NCBI RefSeq assembly: GCF_001279525.1
Contig: NZ_LGDY01000069.1
Coordinates: forward strand, 149,690-213,689
Length of the DNA stretch: 64,000 nt
DNA from: Nocardia sp. NRRL S-836
Lineage (GTDB): Bacteria; Actinomycetota; Actinomycetes; Mycobacteriales; Pseudonocardiaceae
Direction of reading: 5' to 3'
Positions 1-8,230 of the stretch are shown in pieces. The notes under the pieces were generated by a model. It made no database searches and was not told the origin of the DNA. It saw nothing but the letters and a program-made list of their open reading frames with translations. Made by a program: the position numbers and the translations under genes. How positions within the stretch are numbered: the stretch's first letter is position 1; the number at the start of each line of letters is the position of its first letter.

Positions 1-248
1 CACGGTAGCGATGGGGTCTGACAATTCCGGGCAGGCGGAGTCCGCGCTGCTCAGCTGGGGTGGCTCGGTTGGGGTGGACGGCGCGGGCGGGGGGATTGGA
101 GAGACGCGGCGAGAGGGCGGATGAAGCCGATCGCGTTGGTGTCGAACGCGCGCAGTGCGGAGGGGGCGTCGAGGCCGTCGTTGGCGGGGATGCCCGTGTA
201 GGGCGGGCGGCGTGGGCGGTGCGAAGCACGGCAGGCCGAAGCGCTCCA

Positions 249-383
249 GAGCCAGGCGCGGTGGAGCCAGGCGCGGTGGAGCCAGGCGCGGTGGAGCCAG
301 GCGCGGTGGAGCCAGGCGCGGCAGGGCCAAGCGCGCCGGAGCCAGGCGCGGCAAGGCCAGGCGCGGCAGGGCCAGGCGAGCAC
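249..383. repeat. 15-bp tandem repeat, about nine copies
   Basis: The unit is GAGCCAGGCGCGGTG. Four identical copies start at 249, 264, 279 and 294, followed by five diverged copies up to about 383. Because 15 is a multiple of three, several frames stay open through it and would give pentapeptide repeats such as EPGAV or AWLHR; I take these as artefacts of the repeat rather than a gene. It lies downstream of the SDR gene that ends at 547. Confidence 0.9.
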
Positions 384-386
384 GGG

Positions 387-428
387 CGTGGCGGGCCGGG
401 CGTGGCGGGCCGGGCGTGGCGGGCCGGG
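387..428. repeat. 14-bp tandem repeat, three copies
   Basis: Three perfect copies of CGTGGCGGGCCGGG (387-400, 401-414, 415-428) follow directly on the 15-bp repeat. Nothing links it to a gene. Confidence 0.9.
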
Positions 429-480
429 GCGAGGCAAGGACCGCCTGGCCAAGGCGGACCGGAGCAAGGCCCGGCGCCGC

Positions 481-515
481 GAGGTGCGAGGTGCGAGGTG
501 CGAGGTGCGAGGTGT
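481..515. repeat. 7-bp tandem repeat, five copies
   Basis: Five copies of GAGGTGC (the last ends in T) lie just beyond the stop codon of the SDR gene at 547. With the 15-bp and 14-bp arrays it makes the first ~500 bp a cluster of three unrelated minisatellites. I see no convincing gene in 1-546. Confidence 0.9.
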
Positions 516-546
516 GCCGATCAACGTGCCCCGGCCAGTCCCCCCG

Positions 547-1293
547 TCAGCGGCCCAGTGCGTGCGTCGCCGTCGCTCCCCCGTCCACCGCGAACTCGGC
601 GCCGGTGCAGTACGCGCTCTCGTCACTGGCCAGGAACAGCACGACGTTCGCGACCTCCTCCGGCTGCCCGATCCGCCGCAACGCCAGCCGCTTGCCGATC
701 GGCGACACGTCGATCTCCCGCCCCAGCGCCGTGCTGACCATGGCGGTGTCGATCGCGCCGGGGTGCACCGAGTTCACCCGGATCCCGTGCTCCCCCAGTT
801 CCAGCGCCGCCACCTTCGTCATGCCGCGGATGGCGAACTTCGACGCCGTGTAGGCGGTCAGCATGGGCATGCCGGCCAGTCCCTCGACCGACGACACGTT
901 CACGATCGACCCGCCGCTGGCCCGTTTCATCGACGGGACCACCGCGCGCATGCCGAGGAACGTCCCCACCTGGTTGATCGAGATCACCCGCTGGTAGTCG
1001 GCCAACGTGGTGTCCGCCAACGGGGAGAAGTGCAGCACGCCCGCGTTGTTCACCAGCACGGAGATCTCGCCGAGCTCCCCGGCGGCGGACACCGCCGCCG
1101 CCCAGTCCTCCTCGGACGACACGTCCAGGTGGAAGTACGTGGCGCCCAGGGACGCGGCCAGCTCCTTGCCCGGCTCGTCGAGCACGTCGGTGAGCAGCAC
1201 CGCCGCGCCCTCCTCCACGAACCGGCGGGCCGCGGCGGCACCCTGACCGCGGGCCGCACCCGTGATCAGGGCGACCTTCCCGGACAGCCGCAT
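547..1293 (-). CDS. SDR, 3-alpha/20-beta-hydroxysteroid dehydrogenase-like
   Basis: 248 aa, a classical-length short-chain dehydrogenase/reductase. The cofactor motif TGAARGQG is at residues 11-18, NNAG at 82-85, and the catalytic triad is Ser135, Tyr148, Lys152 (YTASK). The overall sequence strongly resembles mycobacterial Rv2002 (FabG3, a 3-alpha/20-beta-hydroxysteroid dehydrogenase), which oxidises or reduces steroid hydroxyl/keto groups with NAD(H). The ATG overlaps the stop of the upstream aldehyde dehydrogenase by one base (TGATG), so it is the last gene of an operon with that gene, hsd4A and the alcohol dehydrogenase. The family is clear; the position oxidised on the steroid is inferred. 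Confidence 0.88.
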   Translation of the reverse strand: MRLSGKVALITGAARGQGAAAARRFVEEGAAVLLTDVLDEPGKELAASLGATYFHLDVSSEEDWAAAVSAAGELGEISVLVNNAGVLHFSPLADTTLADYQRVISINQVGTFLGMRAVVPSMKRASGGSIVNVSSVEGLAGMPMLTAYTASKFAIRGMTKVAALELGEHGIRVNSVHPGAIDTAMVSTALGREIDVSPIGKRLALRRIGQPEEVANVVLFLASDESAYCTGAEFAVDGGATATHALGR

Positions 1294-2798
1294 CACATCA
1301 GCTCGTCGGTCAGCGGCATCATCACCGTCTTCAGCTCGGTGTAGGCCTCGTAGGCGCTCTGCCCGCCCTCCCGGCCCAGCCCGGACTGCTTGAACCCGCC
1401 GAACGGCACGTGCGGCTCCAGCTGGAACCCGTTGATGCCGATCATCCCGGCGCGCAACGACCGCGCGACGCGGAACGCCCGCTTCACGTCGTTGGTGTAG
1501 ATGCCCGCGCCCAGCCCGTACTCGGTGTCGTTGGCCAACCGGACCGCCTCGGCCTCGTCGTCGAACGGCACCACGCTCAGCACCGGCCCGAAGATCTCGT
1601 CCCGCGCCACCGCCATGTCGTTCGAGACGTCCGCGAAGATCGTCGGTGCCACGAAGTTGCCGGACGCGAGGTCGCCCTCCAGCCGCGTCCCGCCGGTGAC
1701 AAGCCGGGCGCCCTCCTCCTGGCCGCGGGTGATGTAGCCGAGCACGCGGTCGAGCTGCCGCTCGTTGATCAGCGGGCTGGCCAGCACCGCCGGGTCGAAC
1801 GGGTCGCCGAACGTCACCGCGCCGGCCAGCATCGTGGCCATCGTGACGAACTCCTCCTGCACCTCGCGCGCGACCAGCGCACGGGTGTGCGCCACGCACG
1901 CCTGCCCGGACAGGCCCATGGTCACCATGCCCATGCACGTCATCGCGGCGAGACCCACGTTCGGCGCGTCGGCGAACACCAGCGCCGGACTCTTGCCGCC
2001 CAGCTCCAGCGACACCCGCTTCATCGTCCCCGCGGACGCCTCGACGATCTTGCGCCCGACCGTGCGCGAGCCGGTGAAGCTGATCTTGTCGACCTGCGGG
2101 TGCGAGATCAGCGCCTGCCCGGTGGGCTCGCCGGGACCGGTGACCAGGTTGACCACGCCGTCCGGCAGCCCGGCCTCGGTCAGCAGCTGCACCATCCGGA
2201 TCACGCAGAACGACGCGTACTCCGACGGCTTCACCACGACCGTGCAGCCGGCGGCCAGCGCGGGCGCGAGCTTCTGCGCGAAGAGCACGAACGGCGCGTT
2301 CCACGGCAGGATCGCCGCGACCACGCCGACCGGCTCGCGGAACGTCATCGCCAGGTGGTCGCCGCCCTGGTATGGCGGCAGGGTCTGGCCGCCGACCTTG
2401 TCGACCCACCCGGCGTGGTGCTCGAAGATGTCCGCCGCGATCCCCACCGAGGTCGCGTAGATCTGCCCGAACGACAGCGGCACGCCGTTGTCGAGCGCCT
2501 GCAGCCCGCGCAGCTCGTCGGCGTGCTCCCGCAACAGGTTGGCGTACCGCAGCAGCACGCGGACGCGTTCCTGCACCCGAGCGCGCGACCAGATGCCGTC
2601 GTCGAACGCCTTGCGCGCGGCCTTGACCGCGTCGTCGACGTCCCGCGGCGAGGCGACGGCGAACCGGCCGACCTCCTCGCCGGTCGCGGGGTGGTGGTGC
2701 GTCCACATCTCGTCGGAGTCGCGGAACCGGCCGCCCACGAAGAGCTGCCCGTCCTTCAGCCCCAGCGTCTCGCGGTGCGGTTGCACGGTGAGCGTCAC
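1293..2798 (-). CDS. Aldehyde dehydrogenase (NAD(P)+)
   Basis: 501 aa, full length for the ALDH superfamily. The catalytic Cys301 lies in SGQAC and the general base Glu265 in LELGG; the substrate-channel motif PWNAP is near residue 165. GTG start preceded by a good ribosome-binding site (AGGAGG, 5 nt spacing) and only 8 bp after hsd4A. In this steroid operon it probably oxidises an aldehyde made by the neighbouring zinc alcohol dehydrogenase, perhaps a side-chain aldehyde. That substrate is inferred from context; the enzyme class is not in doubt. Confidence 0.9.
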   Translation of the reverse strand: MTLTVQPHRETLGLKDGQLFVGGRFRDSDEMWTHHHPATGEEVGRFAVASPRDVDDAVKAARKAFDDGIWSRARVQERVRVLLRYANLLREHADELRGLQALDNGVPLSFGQIYATSVGIAADIFEHHAGWVDKVGGQTLPPYQGGDHLAMTFREPVGVVAAILPWNAPFVLFAQKLAPALAAGCTVVVKPSEYASFCVIRMVQLLTEAGLPDGVVNLVTGPGEPTGQALISHPQVDKISFTGSRTVGRKIVEASAGTMKRVSLELGGKSPALVFADAPNVGLAAMTCMGMVTMGLSGQACVAHTRALVAREVQEEFVTMATMLAGAVTFGDPFDPAVLASPLINERQLDRVLGYITRGQEEGARLVTGGTRLEGDLASGNFVAPTIFADVSNDMAVARDEIFGPVLSVVPFDDEAEAVRLANDTEYGLGAGIYTNDVKRAFRVARSLRAGMIGINGFQLEPHVPFGGFKQSGLGREGGQSAYEAYTELKTVMMPLTDELM

Positions 2799-2806
2799 AG
2801 GTCCTC

Positions 2807-3652
2807 CTACAGGGCAAGCGTGTCGGTACAGGAGAAAGTCCTCTGCGGGTCACGGGCGGCGAAGTAGCCCGCGACGTCCTCCAGCGCGTCGAAGCGCTGT
2901 TCCACGGTCGGCGGCGCCATCAGGGCGACCATCCCGCCGTGCACCACGAACACCTGCCCGTTGATCTCCGAGGCCGCCGGTGAGACCAGGTACGCCACGA
3001 ACCTCGCGACGTGCACGGGGTCCAGCGGATCCGCTCCGGGCGGCGCGTCGCCGAAGACGTGGGCCGTCATCCCCGTGCGCGCACGGGGACAGATCGCGTT
3101 GGCCCGCACGCCGTAGCGGCCGGTGCCACGCGCGGTCGCGACGGTCAGCGCCGTGATGCCCGCCTTGGCCGCCGCGTAGTTCGCCTGCCCCTCCGGACCG
3201 AGCAGGAACGCTTCCGACGACGTGTTCACGATCCGTCCGTAGACCGGTTCGCCCGAGGTCTTCGACTGCTGCCGCCACAGCGCGACAGCGTTGCGCGACA
3301 ACAGGAAGTGCCCGCGCAGGTGCACGCGGACCACGAGGTCCCAGTCCTCGTCGGACATGGTGACGAGCATCCGGTCGCGCAGCACGCCCGCGTTGTTCAC
3401 GACGACGTGCGGGCCACCGAGCTCGACCGCCGCCGCCACCAGCGCGTCAGCGGTGCTCCGCTCCCCCACGTCACCCTCGACCACCGCGCACTTCGCGCCG
3501 AGCTCCTCGATCTCGGCCACGACCGCGTCGGCGGCGCCCGGCAGGTCGTTCAGCACGACGGACGCGCCGGCCCGCGCCAGTTCGAGCGCTTCGGCCCGCC
3601 CCAGCCCGGCGCCGGCGCCCGTGACGACGGCGACCTTCCCCGCAAGGTCCAC
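2807..3652 (-). CDS. hsd4A: 17-beta-HSD / beta-hydroxyacyl-CoA dehydrogenase Hsd4A
   Basis: 281 aa SDR with TGAGAGLG at residues 11-18, NNAG at 86-89, Tyr159 and Lys163. It resembles Rv3502c (Hsd4A) along its length, including the unusual C-terminal tail after the SDR core that ends near a YFAARDP motif. Mycobacterial Hsd4A oxidises both the 17-hydroxyl of steroids and the beta-hydroxyacyl-CoA of the side chain. As in mycobacteria it lies near fdxD and fadE26, here with an alcohol dehydrogenase in between. GTG start with AGGAG upstream. It is somewhat shorter than I recall for the mycobacterial protein (about 317 aa). Confidence 0.87.
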   Translation of the reverse strand: MDLAGKVAVVTGAGAGLGRAEALELARAGASVVLNDLPGAADAVVAEIEELGAKCAVVEGDVGERSTADALVAAAVELGGPHVVVNNAGVLRDRMLVTMSDEDWDLVVRVHLRGHFLLSRNAVALWRQQSKTSGEPVYGRIVNTSSEAFLLGPEGQANYAAAKAGITALTVATARGTGRYGVRANAICPRARTGMTAHVFGDAPPGADPLDPVHVARFVAYLVSPAASEINGQVFVVHGGMVALMAPPTVEQRFDALEDVAGYFAARDPQRTFSCTDTLAL

Positions 3653-3661
3653 AAAGAACTC

Positions 3662-4747
3662 CTAGTCGAACAGGACGACCTGCCGGATCAGCGATCCGCC
3701 GCCGCGCAACGCCTGCAGGCCCTCGTTGACGTCTTCGAGCCGGATCCGCCTGCTGATCATCCCCTCCAGGTCGAGCCGCCCCTGCCGCCACAGCGCCAGC
3801 ATCCGCGGCACGTCCCGCCGGAAGTTCGCCGTCCCGTAGAACGACCCGTGCAAGGTCTTGTCGTGCAGGAACAACTCCTGCGCGCTGAACGACACCATCG
3901 CGTCGCCCCTGCCCGCCCCGACGACGACGGTGTGGCCGCCACGCCGGGTGAGGTCCCACGCTGAACGGATCGTCGCAGGCAACCCGACCACGTCGAACAC
4001 GTAGTCGAAGCCCATGCCCGTGTTCAACTGGTTGTTGAGGTCGGCCACACCCTCCGGTGTCGTCGCGTGTGTCGCGCCGAACCGTTGCGCCACCTCGTGC
4101 TTCTCCACGACCGGGTCGACGGCGACGATCCGTGCGGCGGCCGCCAGCCGGGCGCCCTGGATCACCGCCACGCCGACACCACCGCAGCCGATCACCGCGA
4201 CGCTCGCACCCGGCTCGACCTTCGCGGTGTTGAGCACCGCCCCGACGCCGGTCAGGATGCCGCAGGACAGCAGCGCTGCGACGTCGTACGGCACGTCGTC
4301 GTCGATCTTCAGGGCGGCGTCCGCGGGCACGACCATCTCCTCGGCGAACGCGCCGAGCCCCGCGTACCCGAACGCCGGCGTGCCGCCCACCAGGAACCGC
4401 GGCGAGGTGAACGCGGACAGCGTGTGCACCAGGCACAGGTGCGGCTGGGCACTCACGCACTGAGCGCACTTCCCGCACGGCGGCACGAACGTGATCACGA
4501 CGTGGTCGCCCACCGCCAGCGACGTCACGGCGCTGCCGATCTCGACCACCTCCCCGGCGCCCTCGTGCCCGACCACTCCGGGCACGAGTGCCGGCAGCGT
4601 TCCGTCCATGGCGGACAGATCGCTGTGGCACACCCCGCACGCCTTGATCCTGATGCGCACTTCCTGCGGCCCCGGCGCGGTCGTCGTCACGTCGTCGCGG
4701 AGCTCGAGCTTGTCGTCGCCGACCTGGTTCAGCACGGCAGCCTTCAC
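3662..4747 (-). CDS. Zinc-dependent alcohol dehydrogenase
   Basis: 361 aa medium-chain dehydrogenase. The catalytic zinc ligands Cys37 (CGVCHSD) and His61-Glu62 (GHEGAGE) are present, and the structural zinc is held by Cys91, Cys94, Cys97 and Cys105. A Rossmann motif GCGGVG lies in the second half. GTG start. First gene of the minus-strand operon ADH-hsd4A-ALDH-SDR, 9 bp before hsd4A. A probable role is oxidation of a steroid side-chain alcohol to the aldehyde handled by the downstream ALDH; this is inference from the operon. A degenerate KstR-like site lies 48 bp upstream. Confidence 0.88.
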   Translation of the reverse strand: MKAAVLNQVGDDKLELRDDVTTTAPGPQEVRIRIKACGVCHSDLSAMDGTLPALVPGVVGHEGAGEVVEIGSAVTSLAVGDHVVITFVPPCGKCAQCVSAQPHLCLVHTLSAFTSPRFLVGGTPAFGYAGLGAFAEEMVVPADAALKIDDDVPYDVAALLSCGILTGVGAVLNTAKVEPGASVAVIGCGGVGVAVIQGARLAAAARIVAVDPVVEKHEVAQRFGATHATTPEGVADLNNQLNTGMGFDYVFDVVGLPATIRSAWDLTRRGGHTVVVGAGRGDAMVSFSAQELFLHDKTLHGSFYGTANFRRDVPRMLALWRQGRLDLEGMISRRIRLEDVNEGLQALRGGGSLIRQVVLFD

Positions 4748-4795
4748 CGGGTATCACTCCTCGCTGAGCTCACGGCTGAGCTACCCGTCGCACAC

Positions 4796-4809
4796 TAGAA
4801 TCTGTTCCT
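4796..4809. promoter_or_regulatory. Weak candidate KstR operator
   Basis: TAGAATCTGTTCCT fits the KstR consensus TnnAACnnGTTnnA with two mismatches (AAT for AAC, T for the final A). It sits between fdxD and the alcohol dehydrogenase gene, 48 bp before the latter's start, where an operator would be expected. Confidence 0.45.
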
Positions 4810-4826
4810 GTTCGTGACAAGGTCCA

Positions 4827-5018
4827 TCAGCGTGAGACCCGCAGTGCGCCCTTGGGGCACGACGCCACCGCGCGCTCGGCCACCGGCTCCTCCGCCGAGG
4901 TCACCTCACCCGGCCGGATCTGCAGAACCTCGTCCTCGTCAAGGTCGAACACCTCGGGCAGGATCGTCGTGCAGACACCGTGCGCCTCACACAGCGAGGG
5001 GTCGACGTCGACCTTCAT
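4827..5018 (-). CDS. fdxD: [3Fe-4S] ferredoxin FdxD
   Basis: 63 aa, acidic, typical of actinobacterial P450-associated ferredoxins. Cysteines at 10, 16 (CxxxxxC) and 54 (CP) are the three cluster ligands; a residue that is not Cys stands at the position where a fourth ligand would make a 4Fe cluster. It is divergent from fadE26 across a KstR site, the same arrangement as Rv3503c (fdxD)-Rv3504. Likely the electron donor for a steroid P450 such as CYP125 in this window. The start is set by a strong ribosome-binding site (AGGAGG) and gives the usual length. Confidence 0.9.
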   Translation of the reverse strand: MKVDVDPSLCEAHGVCTTILPEVFDLDEDEVLQIRPGEVTSAEEPVAERAVASCPKGALRVSR

Positions 5019-5038
5019 CGCAGCCTCCTGACAGCAAA

Positions 5039-5052
5039 TAGAACTTGTTCTA
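5039..5052. promoter_or_regulatory. KstR operator, fdxD / fadE26 divergent promoter
   Basis: TAGAACTTGTTCTA matches TnnAACnnGTTnnA exactly and is an almost perfect palindrome. It is 11 bp from the fadE26 ATG and 20 bp from the fdxD ATG, so one site can repress both genes. Confidence 0.9.
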
Positions 5053-5063
5053 GAGTAGCGGTC

Positions 5064-6224
5064 ATGCGCATCGGTTTCACGCCCGAACAGGAGAGGTTGC
5101 GCGACGAACTGCGGGCGTACTTCGCCGCGCTCATGACGCCCGGCCGCAGGGCCGCGCTGTCGGGCGGCGGCGACTACGGCGACGCCGAGGTGTACAAGGA
5201 GACCGTCCGCCAGATGGGCAGGGACGGCTGGCTCACCATCGGCTGGCCGCGCGAGTACGGCGGCCGCGACCGCCCGATGATCGAGCAGCTGATCTTCCTG
5301 GACGAGGCGTCCGCCGCGGGCGCGCCGGTGCCGTTCCTGACGCTCAACTCCATCGGGCCGACGATCATGACCTACGGCACCGAGGAGCAGAAGGCGTTCT
5401 ACCTGCCGAGGATCGCGGGCGGTGAGATCCACTTCGCGATCGGCTACAGCGAACCGGAGGCGGGCACCGACCTCGCGGGCCTGCGCACGCGGGCGGTCCG
5501 CGACGGCGACGACTACGTGATCACCGGCCAGAAGATGTGGACCAGCCTCGTCCAGTACGCGGACTACGTGTGGCTGGCCTGCCGCACCGACCAGGAGTCC
5601 GAGCGGCACAGGGGGTTGAGCATCATCATCGTGCCGACCGCGTCGGAGGGTTTCTCGTGGACGCCGGTGCCGACGATGTCCGGGCCGACCACCAGCGCCA
5701 CCTTCTACGACGACGTGCGCGTGCCCGCCACGAACCTGGTCGGCGCGGAGCACAGGGGCTGGAAGCTGATCACCAACCAGCTCAACCACGAACGTGTCGC
5801 GCTCTGCTCGGCCGCGCCGCTGCAGACCGCGCTGCGCGAGGTTCGTCAGTGGGCGCGTGAAACCGGTGCCGACGAACAGGAGTGGGTGCGGCTGCACCTC
5901 GCCCGCGTGCACGCCAAGACCGAGTTCCTCAAGCTCGTCAACTGGAAGATCGCCTCCGGCGGTGACGAGGCACCATCGCCCGCGGAAGCCTCCGCCACCA
6001 AGGTGTTCGGCACCGAGTTCGCCACCGAGGGCTACCGGCTGCTGATGGAGGTGCTGGGCGCCAACGGGATCGTGCGCGCGGGCTCACCCGGCGCGCTGCT
6101 GCACGGCCGGATCGAGCGCATGCACCGCTCGGCGCTGATCCTCACGTTCGGCGGCGGCACCAACGAGATCCAGCGGGACATCATCGCGCGGGCCGGCCTC
6201 GGGCTGCCCGCCGTTCCTCGGTAG
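5064..6224 (+). CDS. fadE26: Acyl-CoA dehydrogenase FadE26 (ChsE4)
   Basis: 386 aa. Sequence matches Rv3504 FadE26 almost throughout, for example the N-terminal RDELRAYFAALMTP, the FAD/substrate motif GYSEPEAGTDL, and TFGGGTNEIQRDI near the C-terminus. With FadE27 it forms the alpha2-beta2 acyl-CoA dehydrogenase ChsE4-ChsE5, which introduces the double bond in the C8 and C5 steroid side-chain CoA esters. Start chosen at the ATG 12 bp after the KstR site; the open frame extends further upstream through the operator. Followed by fadE27 after 8 bp. Confidence 0.93.
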   Translation: MRIGFTPEQERLRDELRAYFAALMTPGRRAALSGGGDYGDAEVYKETVRQMGRDGWLTIGWPREYGGRDRPMIEQLIFLDEASAAGAPVPFLTLNSIGPTIMTYGTEEQKAFYLPRIAGGEIHFAIGYSEPEAGTDLAGLRTRAVRDGDDYVITGQKMWTSLVQYADYVWLACRTDQESERHRGLSIIIVPTASEGFSWTPVPTMSGPTTSATFYDDVRVPATNLVGAEHRGWKLITNQLNHERVALCSAAPLQTALREVRQWARETGADEQEWVRLHLARVHAKTEFLKLVNWKIASGGDEAPSPAEASATKVFGTEFATEGYRLLMEVLGANGIVRAGSPGALLHGRIERMHRSALILTFGGGTNEIQRDIIARAGLGLPAVPR

Positions 6225-6232
6225 GGGGAGAC

Positions 6233-7129
6233 GTGGACTTCACGCTGACCGAGACCCAGCGCGAGCTGGCTGCGCTGACGCGCAAGATCGTCGAGTCGTC
6301 CGACGCGCCGTGGGCGGACCTGGTCAAGACGGGTGTGGTGCCGGAGGACCCGGACGAGTTCGGCGTGCTGGAGCACTGCGCGGTGCTGGTCGAGCTCGGC
6401 CGTGCCGTCGCCGCCGTGCCGTACCTGCCGACCACGCTCGCCCGGACGGCGCTGGCGATGGCCGGACGGCACGTCGAGCCGGGTGCCGTGCTGTCGGTGG
6501 CGCTCGCCGAGGACTCGACGGGCGCGAAGACGACGGTGCCGTTCGCGGCGAGCGCCGAGGCGTTCCTCGTGGCCGACGACGACCGGGTGTTCCTGGTCCG
6601 GGCGGCCGACCTCGACATCACGCCGCAGGTGCTGGTCGACGGCACGGACGCGGGCACGTTCCGCTTCGAGTCGGGCGAGCTGCTCGAAGGTGTCACGCCC
6701 GACTGGCTCACCACCCGCTACACGCTCGGGCTGTGCGCGTTCCAGCTCGGCGTCACCGAACGCGCCCTGGAGCTCACGGCCGCGTACGCCCGGACCCGTG
6801 TGCAGTTCGGCCGCCCGATCGGTGCTTTCCAGGCCGTGGCCCAGCGGCTGGCCGACGCGTACATCGACGTGGCGGCGATCCGGTTGACGCTGTGGCAGGC
6901 GGCGTGGCGGCTGTCGGAGGGCCTGCCGGCCGACGCCGAGGTGGCGACGGCGAAGTTCTGGGCCGCGGACGCCGGGCACCGGGTGGCGCACACGGCCGTG
7001 CACGTCCACGGCGGCACGGGCATCGACATGAGCCACGACGTGCACCGGTACTTCACGGCGGCCAAGCGGGCCGAGTTCGAGCTGGGCGGGGCGACCGCCC
7101 AGCTCCTGAAGCTCAGCGCCGCGCTGTGA
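6233..7129 (+). CDS. fadE27: Acyl-CoA dehydrogenase subunit FadE27 (ChsE5), short form
   Basis: 298 aa partner of FadE26. The C-terminal half (from about residue 160: LGVTERALELTAAYARTRVQ, then VHVHGGTG and HRYFTAAKR) matches Rv3505 closely. The N-terminal half is much reduced: I recall the mycobacterial protein as about 373 aa, so some 75 residues of the N-terminal helical and beta domains are missing between the first helix and the mid region. GTG start with GGGGAG upstream, 8 bp after fadE26. Convergent with the FMN oxidoreductase gene, 9 bp gap. Confidence 0.88.
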   Translation: MDFTLTETQRELAALTRKIVESSDAPWADLVKTGVVPEDPDEFGVLEHCAVLVELGRAVAAVPYLPTTLARTALAMAGRHVEPGAVLSVALAEDSTGAKTTVPFAASAEAFLVADDDRVFLVRAADLDITPQVLVDGTDAGTFRFESGELLEGVTPDWLTTRYTLGLCAFQLGVTERALELTAAYARTRVQFGRPIGAFQAVAQRLADAYIDVAAIRLTLWQAAWRLSEGLPADAEVATAKFWAADAGHRVAHTAVHVHGGTGIDMSHDVHRYFTAAKRAEFELGGATAQLLKLSAAL

Positions 7130-7138
7130 CGGACACCG

Positions 7139-8230
7139 TCAGCGGTTCAGCTCGGTCAGCCTCTTCACCGTGTCGTGGAACTCGCCCAGCAGCTCCGCCA
7201 TCACCTCGGCGACCGGCCGGACCTCGTTCATCCGCCCGACCACCTGCCCGACCGGCATCGACACCACCGACGGGTCGGCGGACTGGGCGATCCGCTGGTG
7301 TGCCGCGCTGACCAGGATGTTCTGCAACGGCATCGGCAACGGCTCCGGTGCGTCGGCCGACGCCCACGCCTCGGTCCAGCGCGTCTTCAGCAGCCGCGCC
7401 GGCTTGCCGGTGTAGATCCGGGTCCGCACGGTGTCACTGGAACCGGCCGCCAGCAACGCCTCCTGCGTCGAGGCGTTGCCCAGCGCGTACTCGGCGGTCG
7501 TGAGCCAGTACGACCCCATCCACACCCCGTCGGCGCCCAGCGCCAGTGCCGCGGCGGCCTGCCGTCCCGACCCGATGCCGCCCGCCGCGAGCACCGGGAC
7601 GTCCACCGCGTCGACGATCTCCGGCACCAGCACCATCGTGGCGACCTCGCCGGTGTGGCCGCCGGCCTCGTAGCCCTGCGCCACCACGATGTCGACGCCG
7701 TTCTCGACGTGTCTGCGCGCGTGCGAGGCCTTGCCCGCGAGGGCGGCGACCGGCACACCGGCGGCGTGCACCCGTTCGATCACGTCGGCCGGTGGCGAGC
7801 CCAGCGCGTTGGCGATGAGCCGGATCGGGTGCTCCAGCGCCACGTCGACGTGCGACCGCGCGACGGAGTGCAGCCAGCCGAGCACACCCTCGCTCGCCGT
7901 GCCGCCCTCCAGCGGCGGCACACCGAGCCGCAGCAGCGTGCGGTCCACGAAGTCGCGGTGGCCCTGCGGGATGAGCCGGTCGAGGTCGATCTGCGTGCCC
8001 TCGGTCGGCACCTTCGCGGGCATCACGATGTCGACGCCGTACGGTTTGCCGTCGGTGTTCTCGTCCATCCAGGACAACGCCCGGTCGAGGTCCTCCGCGT
8101 CGTTGAACCGCACGCACCCGAGCACGCCGAGGCCACCGGCGCGGCTGATCGCGGCGGCCACGTGCTCGGACGGCGTGAAGCCGAAGACCGGGTGCTCGAT
8201 GCCGAACGTGTCACACAGGTTGGTGCGCAT
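7139..8230 (-). CDS. Nitronate monooxygenase-like FMN oxidoreductase
   Basis: 363 aa TIM-barrel protein of the nitronate monooxygenase / 2-nitropropane dioxygenase family. Signatures include the N-terminal [10 protein letters not shown], the glycine-rich [10 protein letters not shown] (around residue 190) and [11 protein letters not shown] with [10 protein letters not shown], which bind FMN phosphate. Its start lies inside the 3' end of fadD19 (20 bp overlap), so it is expressed with it. Family members in steroid clusters (for example IpdC) are reductases or oxidases of CoA-bound intermediates rather than nitronate enzymes, so a CoA-thioester substrate is likely here too, but unproven. Confidence 0.8.
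   Translation of the reverse strand: MRTNLCDTFGIEHPVFGFTPSEHVAAAISRAGGLGVLGCVRFNDAEDLDRALSWMDENTDGKPYGVDIVMPAKVPTEGTQIDLDRLIPQGHRDFVDRTLLRLGVPPLEGGTASEGVLGWLHSVARSHVDVALEHPIRLIANALGSPPADVIERVHAAGVPVAALAGKASHARRHVENGVDIVVAQGYEAGGHTGEVATMVLVPEIVDAVDVPVLAAGGIGSGRQAAAALALGADGVWMGSYWLTTAEYALGNASTQEALLAAGSSDTVRTRIYTGKPARLLKTRWTEAWASADAPEPLPMPLQNILVSAAHQRIAQSADPSVVSMPVGQVVGRMNEVRPVAEVMAELLGEFHDTVKRLTELNR

Noticed and set aside
51..737. Long open frames on both strands across the minisatellite region
   Set aside because: They come from the 15-bp repeat staying open in several frames; no starts with ribosome-binding sites, no recognisable domain.
547..2853. One 768-aa fused minus-strand frame covering ALDH and SDR
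   Set aside because: The true SDR begins at the ATG at 1293, coupled to ALDH in another frame; the upstream part is a shadow of ALDH.
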